Of a stretch of 64,000 bases of DNA, positions 16,202 to 25,645 are shown piece by piece. Each line of letters begins with the position of its first letter. Position 1 is the stretch's first letter. The position numbers and the translations under genes are program-made. Origin of the DNA: F1-120-MAGs118 sp013360535. Lineage in GTDB: Bacteria > Planctomycetota > UBA1135 > GCA-002686595. The notes under the pieces were generated by a model. That model saw nothing but the letters and a program-made list of their open reading frames with translations. It had not been told where the DNA came from and made no database searches. The stretch spans positions 62,001-126,000 of the forward strand of contig JAPKHC010000018.1 in NCBI GenBank assembly GCA_026647215.1. Direction: 5' to 3'.

Positions 16202-18253
16202 ATGCTCCCCTCGGACTTGTGGTTCGCCTTCGGCGCGACGGCGGTCGTGGCCGTGCTCCTGCTCTCGCGCGCGTGGCGCACGGCGGGGTTGTGGCTTGCG
16301 CTCGCGATCGCGGGCCAGATGGCGTCGCTCGCGCTGTACGTCGCGGGGCCCGGCGTGACGTACCAGCACCTGCGGTTCGAGCACGGTGCGCAGCGCACGG
16401 CGCTCGCGCTCGGAGTGCTCGCGCTGCAAGCGGTCGCGGTTTCGATCGGGCTCTCGAAACACGCGGCGGAACTCCGCTCCGGTCTCGCACGCTTGCTGCC
16501 CGGCTGGCGCGCGCCGGCGTTCGTGCTGCTCGTGGCGCTCGCGGCGGCGAAGATCTCGCGTCCGGGAGACCGTTCGGCGGGGGAGTTCGCGCTCGCGACG
16601 GCGCTGCACCTCGTCGCGCTCGGCAATTTCGCGCTCGTCGGGCTCACGCTCGCGCGCGAGCCGCTCGCGAGCTGGTCCGCGCGCCTCGAGCGTGCGCTCG
16701 GACGCGCGGGTGACGCTCCGGAGCCCGGTGGCCTCGACCGCTTCGCTTGGATCGTCGCGCTGGGCGCCACGCTGCTCGCCGCGCTGCTGAACGTCCTCGC
16801 CTACGAGCGCTCGCCGCACGTGCCCGACGAGGTCGTTTACCTGCTGCACGCGCGCTATTTCGCGGCCGGAAAGCTGTGGCTCGAGCCTCCGCCGGTGCCC
16901 GCGGCCTTCGACCTCGACCTGATGCTGCTCGACCAGGGCAAGTGGTACTGCCCGGTGCCGCCCGGCTGGCCGGCGGTGCTTGCGCTCGGCGTGCGCGCGG
17001 GTGTTCCGTGGCTCGTCAATCCGCTGCTCGGCGGCGTCGCGGTGCTGCTCGCGTACCTGCTGTTGCGTGAGCTGTTCGACCGCCGCAGCGCGCGCATCGG
17101 GATCTTGCTCGTCGCCGCGAGTCCGTGGTTCACGTTCCTGAACATGAGCTTCATGACGCACTCGCTGACGCTGGCGAGCGCGTTGCTCGCGGCGCTCGGC
17201 GTCGCACGTTCGCGCCGCACCGGCAGCCTCGGCTGGGCCGCGCTCGCGGGCGTCGCGACGGGCGTGATCGCGCTCATCCGGCCGCTCGATGGCCTGCTCG
17301 TCGCGGGCGCACTCGGTGTGTGGTCGCTCGGCTTCGGCGGCGCGCGCCTGCGCCTCGCCGCAATCGCGACGCTCGTCGTCGTCACTGGCGCCGTCGGTGC
17401 GCTCACGCTGCCCTACAACCAGCTGCTCACCGGCCGCGCGGGCGACTTCCCGATCCAGCACTACGTCGACGTCGTCTACGGGCCGGGCAAGAACAACATG
17501 GGCTTCGGGAAGGAGAAGGGTCTGGGCTGGAGCGGGCTCGATCCGTGGCCGGGGCACACGCCGCAGGAGGCGCTCATCACGGCGCAGTTCAACCTGTTCG
17601 GCCTCGACGCCGAGGGTTTCGGTTGGGCGTGCGGTTCGCTCGTGCTCGTGTGGCTGTGGCTCCTGCGCGGGCGTTGGTCGCGCAGCGAGCGCGCGTTCGC
17701 CGTGTTCGCGGCCGGAATCATCGGTTCGAGCCTGCTGTATTGGTTCAGCGGCGGGCCGGACTTCGGCGCGCGTTACTGGTACCTCGTGTTCCCTTCGCTC
17801 GTCGTGCTCTCCGTCGGTGGCCTCACGCGCGCGAGCGAGGCGACGGGCTCGAGCGCGCGCACGCTCGCGAGCGTTGCGGCGGCGTGTTTCGTCGCACTCG
17901 TCACGTGGATTCCCTGGCGCGCGGCGGACAAGTACCACGGTTACCGCGGAGTCGAGCCGGGGAAGCTCGAGAGCGCGCGGGTCGAGCAGCTCGCCGACGC
18001 GCTCGTGCTCGTCGCGGGCCGACGCCATCCGGATTTCGCGGAGGCGGCGCTGCTCAACCGTTTCGAGGACGACGACTCGACCGTGACCGTCGCGTGGTTG
18101 CGCGATGAAGCGACGCTCGAGGCCTTGCTCGCGGCCTATCCGAAGCGGACGCTGTACGGCCTGCGCGAGGGGCGCCTCGTCGGGCCGCTGGATGCGGACT
18201 CGGCGCGCACGCTCGCGCGCGAAGTCGCGGAAGCGATCGAAGGGGTGCGTTGA
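16202..18253 (+). CDS. GT39-like membrane glycosyltransferase
   Basis: 683 residues, about 13-15 hydrophobic segments and a C-terminal soluble tail. The family-39 acidic motif is clear: P208-D209-E210-V-V-Y in a loop after a membrane segment, followed by a second conserved loop (GKWYCPVPPGWPA). An N-terminal extension of about 180 residues adds four or more extra membrane segments compared with ArnT-type enzymes. It should use a polyprenyl-phosphate sugar on the periplasmic side. Its stop overlaps the start of the epimerase gene by one base (TGATG), so the two are probably co-expressed. Confidence 0.83.
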   Translation: MLPSDLWFAFGATAVVAVLLLSRAWRTAGLWLALAIAGQMASLALYVAGPGVTYQHLRFEHGAQRTALALGVLALQAVAVSIGLSKHAAELRSGLARLLPGWRAPAFVLLVALAAAKISRPGDRSAGEFALATALHLVALGNFALVGLTLAREPLASWSARLERALGRAGDAPEPGGLDRFAWIVALGATLLAALLNVLAYERSPHVPDEVVYLLHARYFAAGKLWLEPPPVPAAFDLDLMLLDQGKWYCPVPPGWPAVLALGVRAGVPWLVNPLLGGVAVLLAYLLLRELFDRRSARIGILLVAASPWFTFLNMSFMTHSLTLASALLAALGVARSRRTGSLGWAALAGVATGVIALIRPLDGLLVAGALGVWSLGFGGARLRLAAIATLVVVTGAVGALTLPYNQLLTGRAGDFPIQHYVDVVYGPGKNNMGFGKEKGLGWSGLDPWPGHTPQEALITAQFNLFGLDAEGFGWACGSLVLVWLWLLRGRWSRSERAFAVFAAGIIGSSLLYWFSGGPDFGARYWYLVFPSLVVLSVGGLTRASEATGSSARTLASVAAACFVALVTWIPWRAADKYHGYRGVEPGKLESARVEQLADALVLVAGRRHPDFAEAALLNRFEDDDSTVTVAWLRDEATLEALLAAYPKRTLYGLREGRLVGPLDADSARTLAREVAEAIEGVR

Positions 18254-19239
18254 TGAAGGCGCTCGAGAGCTACAGGGACGTGCGGACGCTGGTCCTCGGC
18301 GGCGGCGGGTTCATCGGCACATGGGTCGCGGCCGCGTTGTGCCGAGCGGGCGCGCAGGTCGTCGTTTCGGCGCGAAATCCCGAGGCCGCACGCTCGGCGC
18401 TGGCGGAGCGTGGCGCGCGCTGCGACGTGCGCGCCTACGACCTCGCGCGGCCCGGAGAGGTCGTGCGGCTGCTCGCGGCGCTGCGCCCAGCGATCGTGTT
18501 CAACCTCGCGGGCTACGGCGTCGATCCGAGCGAGCGCGACGAGGCGCTCGCGCTGCGCCTCAACCGCGACCTCGTGGCCGAGCTCGCGGAGCACGTCGCG
18601 CCGGATCGCGAGTGGCGCGGGCAGGTGCTCGTCCATACGGGCTCCGCGCTCGAGTTCGGCGAGCAGTCCGGCGACTTCTCGGACCCGTGGAAGTGCAACC
18701 CGACGACGCTCTACGGCCGCTCGAAGCTCGCGGGCAGCGAAGCGCTGCGGGACCTCTCCGTGCAGCGCGGCCTCAAGGCCATCTGCGCGCGCCTCTACAC
18801 CGTCTACGGCCCCGGCGAGCACTCGACGCGCCTCGTGCCCACGCTGCTCGCCGCCGCGCGCACCCAAGGCGAGATCCCGCTCACCGCCGGCCTCCAGAAG
18901 CGCGATTTTCTCTACGTGAGCGACGTCGCCCACGGCCTGCTGCGCCTCGGCGCCGTGCACGAGCCCATCCCCGAGCGCGCGCTCAACATCGCGACGGGCC
19001 GGCTCACGACCGTGCGTTTCTTCGTCGAGACCGCCGCCGCCACCTTCGGCATCGACCCCGCCCGCCTGCGCTTCGGCGTCCTGCCCACGCGCGTCGAGGA
19101 AATGCAGCACGACCCCGTCTCGACGACGCGCCTCGAAGCTCTCACCAACTGGAAACCCACGACGACCATCGCCCAAGGCCTGCGCGAAACCGCGGCGTTC
19201 GCTCGCGTGAACCAGGCGGACGACGACGGCGAGGGTTGA
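18253..19239 (+). CDS. NAD(P)-dependent nucleotide-sugar epimerase/dehydratase (extended SDR)
   Basis: 328 residues. The Rossmann glycine motif GGGGFIG is at 16-22 and the catalytic Y154-G-R-S-K158 is intact, with the upstream Ser in HTGSALEFG. The C-terminal half has the usual sugar-nucleotide pattern (LYTVYGPGE, KRDFLYVSDVA, ALNIATG). Extended SDRs of this kind epimerise, dehydrate or reduce NDP-sugars in the cytosol. ATG 18253 is preferred over the TTG one codon earlier because it couples by one base to the preceding glycosyltransferase. The exact reaction is not determined by sequence. Confidence 0.88.
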   Translation: MKALESYRDVRTLVLGGGGFIGTWVAAALCRAGAQVVVSARNPEAARSALAERGARCDVRAYDLARPGEVVRLLAALRPAIVFNLAGYGVDPSERDEALALRLNRDLVAELAEHVAPDREWRGQVLVHTGSALEFGEQSGDFSDPWKCNPTTLYGRSKLAGSEALRDLSVQRGLKAICARLYTVYGPGEHSTRLVPTLLAAARTQGEIPLTAGLQKRDFLYVSDVAHGLLRLGAVHEPIPERALNIATGRLTTVRFFVETAAATFGIDPARLRFGVLPTRVEEMQHDPVSTTRLEALTNWKPTTTIAQGLRETAAFARVNQADDDGEG

Positions 19240-19272
19240 CGCTCGGGCGATATGCGGCAATCGTCGAAAGCC

Positions 19273-19686
19273 ATGGCCAAGATTCAGAGCGACGAGCACG
19301 GTCGGGTGATCGGTTTCCCGTACCACGATGGAGACCTCGAAGGTGTCTTGTGTGATGGCAAGACCGTTCATCTCGCCTTGCGCAGCGTCGGCGGAGAGCG
19401 GCGGGTGCTCTCCCTGCGCGGCGTGAAGCATCTCGCCGTCGACGAGTTCTGGTTGGGGAACATCGTGTTGGTGATGTTCTTGTCGGACCTCGCGCAGAGG
19501 TGTGCGGGCTCGGATGAATTCGCGAGGCAAGCGGCGGCGGACTGGCGAATCGAGCTGGGCGAGCGTTCCTCTGGACTCCTCGGGTTCGTGCTCCTCTCCT
19601 CTTACGGAGCGACCGTTCGCGCAGTCTGCGACGACGCCGAAGTCAGCGAGCCGGGTGTGACTCTTTCCGTAGCGCATGCAACTTGA
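19273..19686 (+). CDS. Small hypothetical protein
   Basis: 137 residues from ATG 19273 (an ATG at 19252 would add seven). It is a soluble, mixed alpha/beta-looking sequence with no known motif: an N-terminal segment HGRVIGFPYHDGDLEGVL resembles small immunity-type or DUF proteins but I cannot assign it. G+C and codon bias are visibly lower than in the flanking genes. It is followed 27 bases later by a small membrane protein of similar composition, so the pair may have been acquired together. Confidence 0.6.
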   Translation: MAKIQSDEHGRVIGFPYHDGDLEGVLCDGKTVHLALRSVGGERRVLSLRGVKHLAVDEFWLGNIVLVMFLSDLAQRCAGSDEFARQAAADWRIELGERSSGLLGFVLLSSYGATVRAVCDDAEVSEPGVTLSVAHAT

Positions 19687-19713
19687 GCCAGGAGAAGTTA
19701 GTCAAGGATCGTC

Positions 19714-19980
19714 ATGGACAAGTCCAGGCAGCTCGCGTTCCAAATCCTGTCCGGCATCACATTCTGTTGTGGGAGCATCGTGGCGTCGCAGGCGTTCAGT
19801 TTCGCTTGGCCGAAGAGGTTGACTGACGAGAGAACGCAGGACTACCTGGCTGACCACGCTCTGCTGATCGGGGTGTTGGGGATCGGGTTGATGGCCATGG
19901 GCCTCGCGCTGACGCTGACGGGCGCTCCCACGTCGAGCACCAAAGACCGCGTCGATTCTCCCGGCGCGGACGGTAGGTGA
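19714..19980 (+). CDS. Small membrane protein
   Basis: 88 residues with two hydrophobic segments (about 9-25 and 49-67) and a polar C-terminus. AAGGA at 19703-19707 is a well-placed Shine-Dalgarno. Not recognised. Less GC-biased than its neighbours, like the gene before it. Confidence 0.55.
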   Translation: MDKSRQLAFQILSGITFCCGSIVASQAFSFAWPKRLTDERTQDYLADHALLIGVLGIGLMAMGLALTLTGAPTSSTKDRVDSPGADGR

Positions 19981-20096
19981 CCGCGACGATGCCAGTGCTG
20001 GGGTGGACCCATTCGGGTCGGAGCTCGACGCGGTCCGCACGCGAGGGCTCGCCCTCGAACCGGTGCGTCGGAGCGAGGAGTGCGGCCTCGGCGCGT

Positions 20097-20125
20097 TTGC
20101 TCGCGGGCGCAACGCGTTCTAGCCT
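20097..20125 (+). promoter_or_regulatory. Promoter of the C-methyltransferase gene
   Basis: TTGCTC (20097-20102) and TAGCCT (20120-20125) are separated by exactly 17 bases, and the -10 ends 7 bases before ATG 20133. This geometry puts the transcription start at or next to the A of the ATG. It is the most complete promoter in the window and argues for ATG 20133 over upstream in-frame starts. Confidence 0.55.
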
Positions 20126-20132
20126 TCGCGCG

Positions 20133-21386
20133 ATGACCAACGCGCGTCCGATGCACCGTCGTCGCACCACTTGCCGGGCCTGCGGGAGCGGGGATCTCGA
20201 GCTGTTCCTGCCGTTGGGGAACGTGGCGTTGGCGAACTCGTTCCTGAGGTCGCCGGCGGAGTTCGAGGGGGAGCTGCGGTTTCCGCTCGACGTCTACTTC
20301 TGCCGCGGTTGCAGCATGGTGCAGCTGTGCGATGTGATCGATCCGGAGGTGCTGTTCCGGAACTACCTGTACGTGACGGGGACTTCGGACACGATCGCGA
20401 AGCACAACGTGGGCTACGCGAAGACGGTGGTGGAGCTCGTCGGTGGCGGGAAGGACGCGCTGGTGGTCGAGGCGGCCTCGAACGACGGGTCGCTGCTCAA
20501 GTGCTTCCAGGCGCACGGCGTGCGCGTGCTCGGGGTCGAGCCGGCGACGAACATCGCGGAGAAGGCCAACGCGGCGGGCGTGCCGACGACGAACGAGTTC
20601 TTCGATGCGAAGAAGGGCGCGGAGCTGCGAACGAAGCACGGGCCGGCGAAGGCGGTGATCGGCAACAACGTGCTCGCGCACGTCGATGATCCGGTCGATT
20701 TCCTGCGGGGCTTCAAGGCGCTGCTCGCCGAAGACGGGCTCGCGATCTGCGAGGTGCCGGAGCTGGCGGAGTTCGTCGAGCGGCTCGAGTACGACACCGT
20801 CTACCACGAGCACCTCTCGTACTTCTCGGTGACGTCGCTGATGCGCGTGTGCGAGGAGGCGGGGCTGCGCGTGGTACGCGTCGACCACGTGCCGGTGCAC
20901 GGCGGTTCGGTGCGCATGTACGCGGCTCCGGTCGAGCGGGTGCGCGAGCACGCTCCCGAGGTCGTCGCGATGAGCGCGAAGGAGAAGTCGGCGGGCATCG
21001 CGTCGGCGGAGCGGCTGCGGAGGTTCGCGCGCGAGGTCGAGGCGCAGCGCGCGGGGCTGCTCGAGCTGCTCGAGAACCTCCACGCCGAGAAGCGCACGGT
21101 CGGGGCCTACGGGGCGCCGGCCAAGGGCAACACGCTGCTCAACTACTGCGGGATCACGACGCGGCTCGTGCCGTGGACGGTCGACAAGAGCCCGCTCAAG
21201 GTCGGCCTGTACACCCCGGGGTCGCACCTGCCGGTGCTGGCGGCGTCGGAATTGCTCGAGCGGCAGCCGGACTTCTGCCTGATCCTGGCCTGGAACTTCG
21301 CCGAGGAGATCCAGCGCCAGCAGGCCGAATACGCGCGCCGTGGCGGGCGTTTCATCCTGCCGATCCCGCGCGCGCGGGTGCTCTGA
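20133..21386 (+). CDS. NDP-sugar C-methyltransferase (TylC3/TcaB9-like)
   Basis: 417 residues, the normal length. An N-terminal zinc site is seen as C14-x2-C17 and C57-x2-C60. The SAM-binding motif is EAASNDGS, the catalytic-type YHEHLSYFS follows, and the C-terminal domain carries the conserved GAYGAPAKGNTLLNYCG. The three-domain order matches sugar 3-C-methyltransferases that act on 4-keto-6-deoxy NDP-sugars. CDP-glucose synthase and dehydratase genes lie 3.5 kb downstream, so its substrate could be a CDP-linked keto sugar, giving a branched deoxysugar; this link is inferred. Confidence 0.88.
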   Translation: MTNARPMHRRRTTCRACGSGDLELFLPLGNVALANSFLRSPAEFEGELRFPLDVYFCRGCSMVQLCDVIDPEVLFRNYLYVTGTSDTIAKHNVGYAKTVVELVGGGKDALVVEAASNDGSLLKCFQAHGVRVLGVEPATNIAEKANAAGVPTTNEFFDAKKGAELRTKHGPAKAVIGNNVLAHVDDPVDFLRGFKALLAEDGLAICEVPELAEFVERLEYDTVYHEHLSYFSVTSLMRVCEEAGLRVVRVDHVPVHGGSVRMYAAPVERVREHAPEVVAMSAKEKSAGIASAERLRRFAREVEAQRAGLLELLENLHAEKRTVGAYGAPAKGNTLLNYCGITTRLVPWTVDKSPLKVGLYTPGSHLPVLAASELLERQPDFCLILAWNFAEEIQRQQAEYARRGGRFILPIPRARVL

Positions 21387-21479
21387 GGGCAGGCCGGGAG
21401 GCGGGGGAGGCGAGCAGCCTGTGGCGGCGCCCCTCTTTGGAGTGCCACAATCGCAGGGAGAGCCTCGCCTCTTTCGAAC

Positions 21480-24400
21480 ATGACGCTACGCCCCGCCCTC
21501 GTCGTTCTCCTCGGCCTCCCCGCCTTCGCTCAGGTCCAGCCCGACGCGGTGCTGCTGCGCACTCCCGACGTCTCGAAGGACAAGATCGTCTTCCGCTACG
21601 CGAACGATCTGTGGCTCGTCGACAAGGCGGGCGGCGTCGCGTTGCCGCTCTCGTCGCCCCCGGGGCCGGAATCGAACCCCAAGTTCAGCCCGGACGGCAC
21701 GCGCGTCGCGTTCTCGGGCGGCTACGACGGCGGCACCGACCTGTACGTGCTCGACCTCGTCGGCGGCGTGCCGCGGCGCGTGACGCACCATCCCGGCGAC
21801 GAGCTGCTGTGCGACTGGCAGCCCGACGGCAAGGGCCTCGTGTTCTCCTCGAGCGCATGGTCCGGTCAGGCGCGCGCGGCCCGGCTGTTCCGCGTCTCGC
21901 CCGAAGGCGGCGAGCCCGAGCCGCTGCCCGTGCCCTACGGCGCCTTCGGTGCGGTCGACGAGACGGGCTCGTGGCTCGCCTACACGCCGGACGCGAGCGA
22001 TTTCCGCAACTGGAAGCGCTACCAGGGCGGCCTCGCGCAGGACATCTGGCTCTTCAACCTCGTAACGTTCGAGTCGCGGCGCATCACCGACCATCCCGGC
22101 TCCGACGTGTTCCCGATGTGGCGCGGGCCGGAGGTGTTCTTCGCCAGCGACCGCGGCACGAAGGGCCGCATGAACCTGTGGCTGTACGACCTGCAGCGCA
22201 AGAGCACCGAGCCGGTGACGGAGTTCGCCGACAGCGACGTGCGCTCGCCGTCGATCGGACCCGACGACATCGTGTTCGAGTCGGGCGGCAAGCTGTGGCG
22301 CTGCGAGCTCGAGACGCGCGTCACCGCACCGGTCGAGGTCGTGATCCCCGGCGACCGCCCGCAGCTCTCGCCGCGCACGCTGGTCGTGAAGGACCAGGTC
22401 TTCGGGCTCTCGCTGGGCCCGACCGGCGCGCGCGTGGCGGTCGAGGCGCGCGGTGAGCTGTTCAGCGTGCCCGCGGGCGACGGCGTCACGCGCAACCTGA
22501 GCGCGTCCGACGGCGTGGCCGAGCGCTACCCGGCGTGGAGCCCCGACGGCTCGCAGCTGGCCTATTTCTCCGACCGTTCCGGCGAGTACGAGCTGTGGGT
22601 GCGTCCCGCGGACGGCAGCGGGACGGAGCGCCAGCTCTCGGCGCTCGGCGCCGGCTGGCGGCAGGCGATCAGCTGGGCGCCGGACTCGAAGCAGCTCGTG
22701 TTCGCGACGACCAAGGGCGAGCTGTGGCACGTGCGCGTCGAGAGTGGCGAGCCGCGCCGCATCGTGACTTCGCCCAACGACGAGACGCTGCGCGTGACGT
22801 GGTCGCCGGACTCGCGCTGGATCGCGTGGACGATGCGCTCGGACACGTCGCGCCTCGCGGCGGTGTGGGTGCACGACCTCGACGGCGGCGAGACGCGCCG
22901 CGTGACGAGTGGGCGCTTCAACGAAGGGGATCCGGCCTTCGATCGCGACGGCGAGTGGCTCTACCTGGTCGGCCAGCGCTCGTGGCGCGACGTCAACACC
23001 GAGCTCGGCGAGTCGTTCGCGTTCCTCGACAGTCAGGTGCTGTGCGGCATTCCGCTGCGGCGCGACGTGAGCAATCCGCTGCTGCCGAAGGATGAGCGCG
23101 AGAGCTCGGCGTTGCCCAAGGCGGAAGAGCCGAAGAAGGACGACGCGAAGCCGGCCGACGGCGCGGTGAAGCCGGTCGTGATCGACTTCGAGGGCATCGA
23201 GGCGCGCCTCGTGCAGTGGCCGGTCGAGCCGGGTTCGATCGGCGGACTCGCGGCGGGCAAGGGTTGCGTGTACTACCTGCGCGGTCCGGGCGCGGGCTCG
23301 GAAGGGCCGGCGAAGCTCGTGCGGTTCGAGCCGGGCGCCGAGAAGGACAAGCGCAAGGAAGAGGTCGTGCTCGAGGGCGTCGACGGGTTCGAGCTCTCGG
23401 CGGACGGCAAGAAACTGCTCGCGCACGTGGGCGAGGACTGGCATGTCCTCGAGGCCGCGGCCGGGCAGAAGGCGGAGAAGCCGCTCGACCTGTCGGGCCT
23501 CGTGCTGACGGTCGACCCGCGCCGCGAGTGGGCGCAGGTGCTCGCCGACGTGCGGCGCATGTTCCGCGCGTTCTTCTACGACGAGAGCATGCACGGGCTC
23601 GACTGGGACGCGGTCTGCGCGCGCTACTCCGCGGCGGTCGCGGACTGCAGCTCGCGCGACGACGTGCACTTCCTGATCACCGAGCTGCTCGGCGAGATCA
23701 ACTGCGGCCACGCCTACAACTTCGGCAGCGACTCCGTGCCCGAGCGCGCCGGGCCGGGCGAGCGCGCGGGGCTGGTCGGCGCGGACTGGAAGCTCGAGCA
23801 GGGCGCGTTCCGCATCGTGCGCATCCTCGGGGCCGGCAGCTCCGATCCGCGCGCGCGCGGGCCGCTCGCGCAACCGGGCGTCGACGCGCGCGCGGGCGAC
23901 TGGCTGCTCGAGATCAACGGCGTCGCGCCCGACGCGTCGCGCGATCTCGCCGCGGCCTTCCTCGGCCGCGCGGGGCGCGCGACGGAGCTCGTGCTCAACC
24001 AGGCGCCGCTCAAGGACGGCAACGAGCGCCGCCTCGTCGTCGTGCCGATCGACTCCGAAGGTGCGCTGCGTTACCGCGACTGGGTCGAGGCGCGCGCGAA
24101 GCGTGTCGACGAGCTCTCGGGCGGACGCGTCGGCTACGTGCACGTGCCCGACACCGCGACCGAGGGCCGGCGCGAACTGTTCAGCCAGTTCGCGAGCATG
24201 CACCACAAGGACGCGCTCGTGATCGACGAGCGCTGGAACTCCGGCGGTTGGTTCCCCAACCCGTTCGTCGAGCTGCTCGGCCGCAAGCGCACGAACTTCT
24301 GGGCCTCGCGTGGCAACGAGGACTGGATCACGCCGGAATTCGCGCACCACGGGCCCAAGTGCCTGCTGATCAACGGGCCCTCGGGCTCGGGCGGCGACAT

Positions 24401-24752
24401 GTTCCCGTACCTGTTCCGGCAGGCGGGGCTGGGCAAGCTGATCGGCCGTCGCACGTGGGGCGGGCTGGTCGGCATCCGCGGCGAGCCGCCGCTCGTCGAC
24501 GGCACGTCGGTCAGCGTGCCGAGCTTCGGCTTCTACGAGCTCGACGGCACGTGGGGCGTCGAGGGCTACGGCGTCCCGCCCGACATCGAGGTGATCGACG
24601 ACCCGGCGCTGATGGTGCACGGCGAGGACCCGCAGCTCGAGGCCGCGGTGCGCCATCTCCTGGGTGAGCTCGAGAGCTTCGAGTTCCTCCGCCCGCGCCG
24701 TCCCACCGGCCCCGACCGCCGTGGATCCGGCGTCACGCCGCAGGATCGTTAG
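21480..24752 (+). CDS. Tricorn-like serine protease (S41 family), exported
   Basis: 1090 residues, the tricorn size. After a short signal peptide (LVVLLGLPAFAQ) come six- and seven-bladed beta-propeller repeats with TolB-type motifs (KFSPDGTRVAFSGG, AWSPDGSQLAYFSDRSG), a low-complexity Lys/Glu linker near 545-560, then the core C1, PDZ and C2 domains. H744 in NCGHAY aligns with tricorn His746, and S970 in PSGSGGD is the likely nucleophile. Archaeal tricorn degrades oligopeptides in the cytosol; the signal peptide suggests a periplasmic role here. A paralogue of equal length is encoded at 32319. It stands between sugar genes with no evident functional tie. Confidence 0.92.
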   Translation: MTLRPALVVLLGLPAFAQVQPDAVLLRTPDVSKDKIVFRYANDLWLVDKAGGVALPLSSPPGPESNPKFSPDGTRVAFSGGYDGGTDLYVLDLVGGVPRRVTHHPGDELLCDWQPDGKGLVFSSSAWSGQARAARLFRVSPEGGEPEPLPVPYGAFGAVDETGSWLAYTPDASDFRNWKRYQGGLAQDIWLFNLVTFESRRITDHPGSDVFPMWRGPEVFFASDRGTKGRMNLWLYDLQRKSTEPVTEFADSDVRSPSIGPDDIVFESGGKLWRCELETRVTAPVEVVIPGDRPQLSPRTLVVKDQVFGLSLGPTGARVAVEARGELFSVPAGDGVTRNLSASDGVAERYPAWSPDGSQLAYFSDRSGEYELWVRPADGSGTERQLSALGAGWRQAISWAPDSKQLVFATTKGELWHVRVESGEPRRIVTSPNDETLRVTWSPDSRWIAWTMRSDTSRLAAVWVHDLDGGETRRVTSGRFNEGDPAFDRDGEWLYLVGQRSWRDVNTELGESFAFLDSQVLCGIPLRRDVSNPLLPKDERESSALPKAEEPKKDDAKPADGAVKPVVIDFEGIEARLVQWPVEPGSIGGLAAGKGCVYYLRGPGAGSEGPAKLVRFEPGAEKDKRKEEVVLEGVDGFELSADGKKLLAHVGEDWHVLEAAAGQKAEKPLDLSGLVLTVDPRREWAQVLADVRRMFRAFFYDESMHGLDWDAVCARYSAAVADCSSRDDVHFLITELLGEINCGHAYNFGSDSVPERAGPGERAGLVGADWKLEQGAFRIVRILGAGSSDPRARGPLAQPGVDARAGDWLLEINGVAPDASRDLAAAFLGRAGRATELVLNQAPLKDGNERRLVVVPIDSEGALRYRDWVEARAKRVDELSGGRVGYVHVPDTATEGRRELFSQFASMHHKDALVIDERWNSGGWFPNPFVELLGRKRTNFWASRGNEDWITPEFAHHGPKCLLINGPSGSGGDMFPYLFRQAGLGKLIGRRTWGGLVGIRGEPPLVDGTSVSVPSFGFYELDGTWGVEGYGVPPDIEVIDDPALMVHGEDPQLEAAVRHLLGELESFEFLRPRRPTGPDRRGSGVTPQDR

Positions 24753-24838
24753 GAAGATTCTTCCCTCCGTACTCGTTGCTCAAGGCCGCATCCGTCCCGC
24801 CCCGATGGGGGGAAACCCCGCAGGAGCGCCCGCACACC

Positions 24839-25645
24839 ATGTCCCCCAAGCGAACGATGAAGTGGAAGAAGGAACAGGTCGTCATCCTGTGCGGCGGCGA
24901 AGGCACGCGCCTGCGCGAGGAGACCGAGTTCAAGCCCAAGGCGCTCGTCGAGGTCGGCGGCCGGCCGATCCTGTGGCACCTGATGCGCATCTACTATCGC
25001 TGGGGCTACCGGCGCTTCGTGCTGTGCCTCGGCTACAAGGGCGAGCAGATCAAGGACTACTTCCTCAACTACCAGTGGCACGACTCGGACTTCACGCTCG
25101 GCCTCAAGTCGGGCAAGAAGGTGATGCACACCGAGGACGGCGACATCGAGGACTGGGAGATCACGTTCGTCGAGACGGGCGCGAAGACGCAGACCGGCGG
25201 GCGGCTCTTCCGCGCGCGCGAGTACATCGAGACGCCGACGTTCCTGTTCAACTACTGCGACGGGCTCTCGGACATCAACCTCGACCGGCTCGTCGCGCAC
25301 CACAAGAAGCTCGGCAAGCTCGCGACGCTGACGGGCTTCCACCCGCGCTCGCGCTATGGCGAGGTGTCGGTGGACGAGCGTGGCATGGTCACGCACTTCC
25401 AGGAGAAGCCGATGATGAACTCGCTGACCAGCGGGGGCTTCTTCGTGATGCAGAAGGGCGTGTTCGACTACCTCGATCCCGAGTGCATCCTCGAGACCGG
25501 GCCGCTAGACCAGATGAGCAAGGACCGCGAGCTCGCGCTGTACCAGCACGACGGCTTCTGGTTCTCGATGGACACGTACAAGGAGGCGCTCACGCTCAAC
25601 GAGCTGTGGGCCAAGGGCAACGCACCGTGGAAGGTCTGGCCGTGA
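24839..25645 (+). CDS. rfbF: Glucose-1-phosphate cytidylyltransferase
   Basis: 268 residues. The nucleotidyltransferase signature ILCGGEGTRLREET starts at residue 17, followed by KPKALVEVGGRPILWH, the metal-site Asp in FNYCDGLSDIN, and the PWKVW C-terminus typical of RfbF/AscA. It makes CDP-glucose from CTP and glucose 1-phosphate in the cytosol. ATG 24839 matches the family N-terminus; a TTG at 24776 would add 21 atypical residues. Its stop overlaps the GTG of the next gene (GTGA), and that gene is the expected next enzyme. Confidence 0.92.
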   Translation: MSPKRTMKWKKEQVVILCGGEGTRLREETEFKPKALVEVGGRPILWHLMRIYYRWGYRRFVLCLGYKGEQIKDYFLNYQWHDSDFTLGLKSGKKVMHTEDGDIEDWEITFVETGAKTQTGGRLFRAREYIETPTFLFNYCDGLSDINLDRLVAHHKKLGKLATLTGFHPRSRYGEVSVDERGMVTHFQEKPMMNSLTSGGFFVMQKGVFDYLDPECILETGPLDQMSKDRELALYQHDGFWFSMDTYKEALTLNELWAKGNAPWKVWP

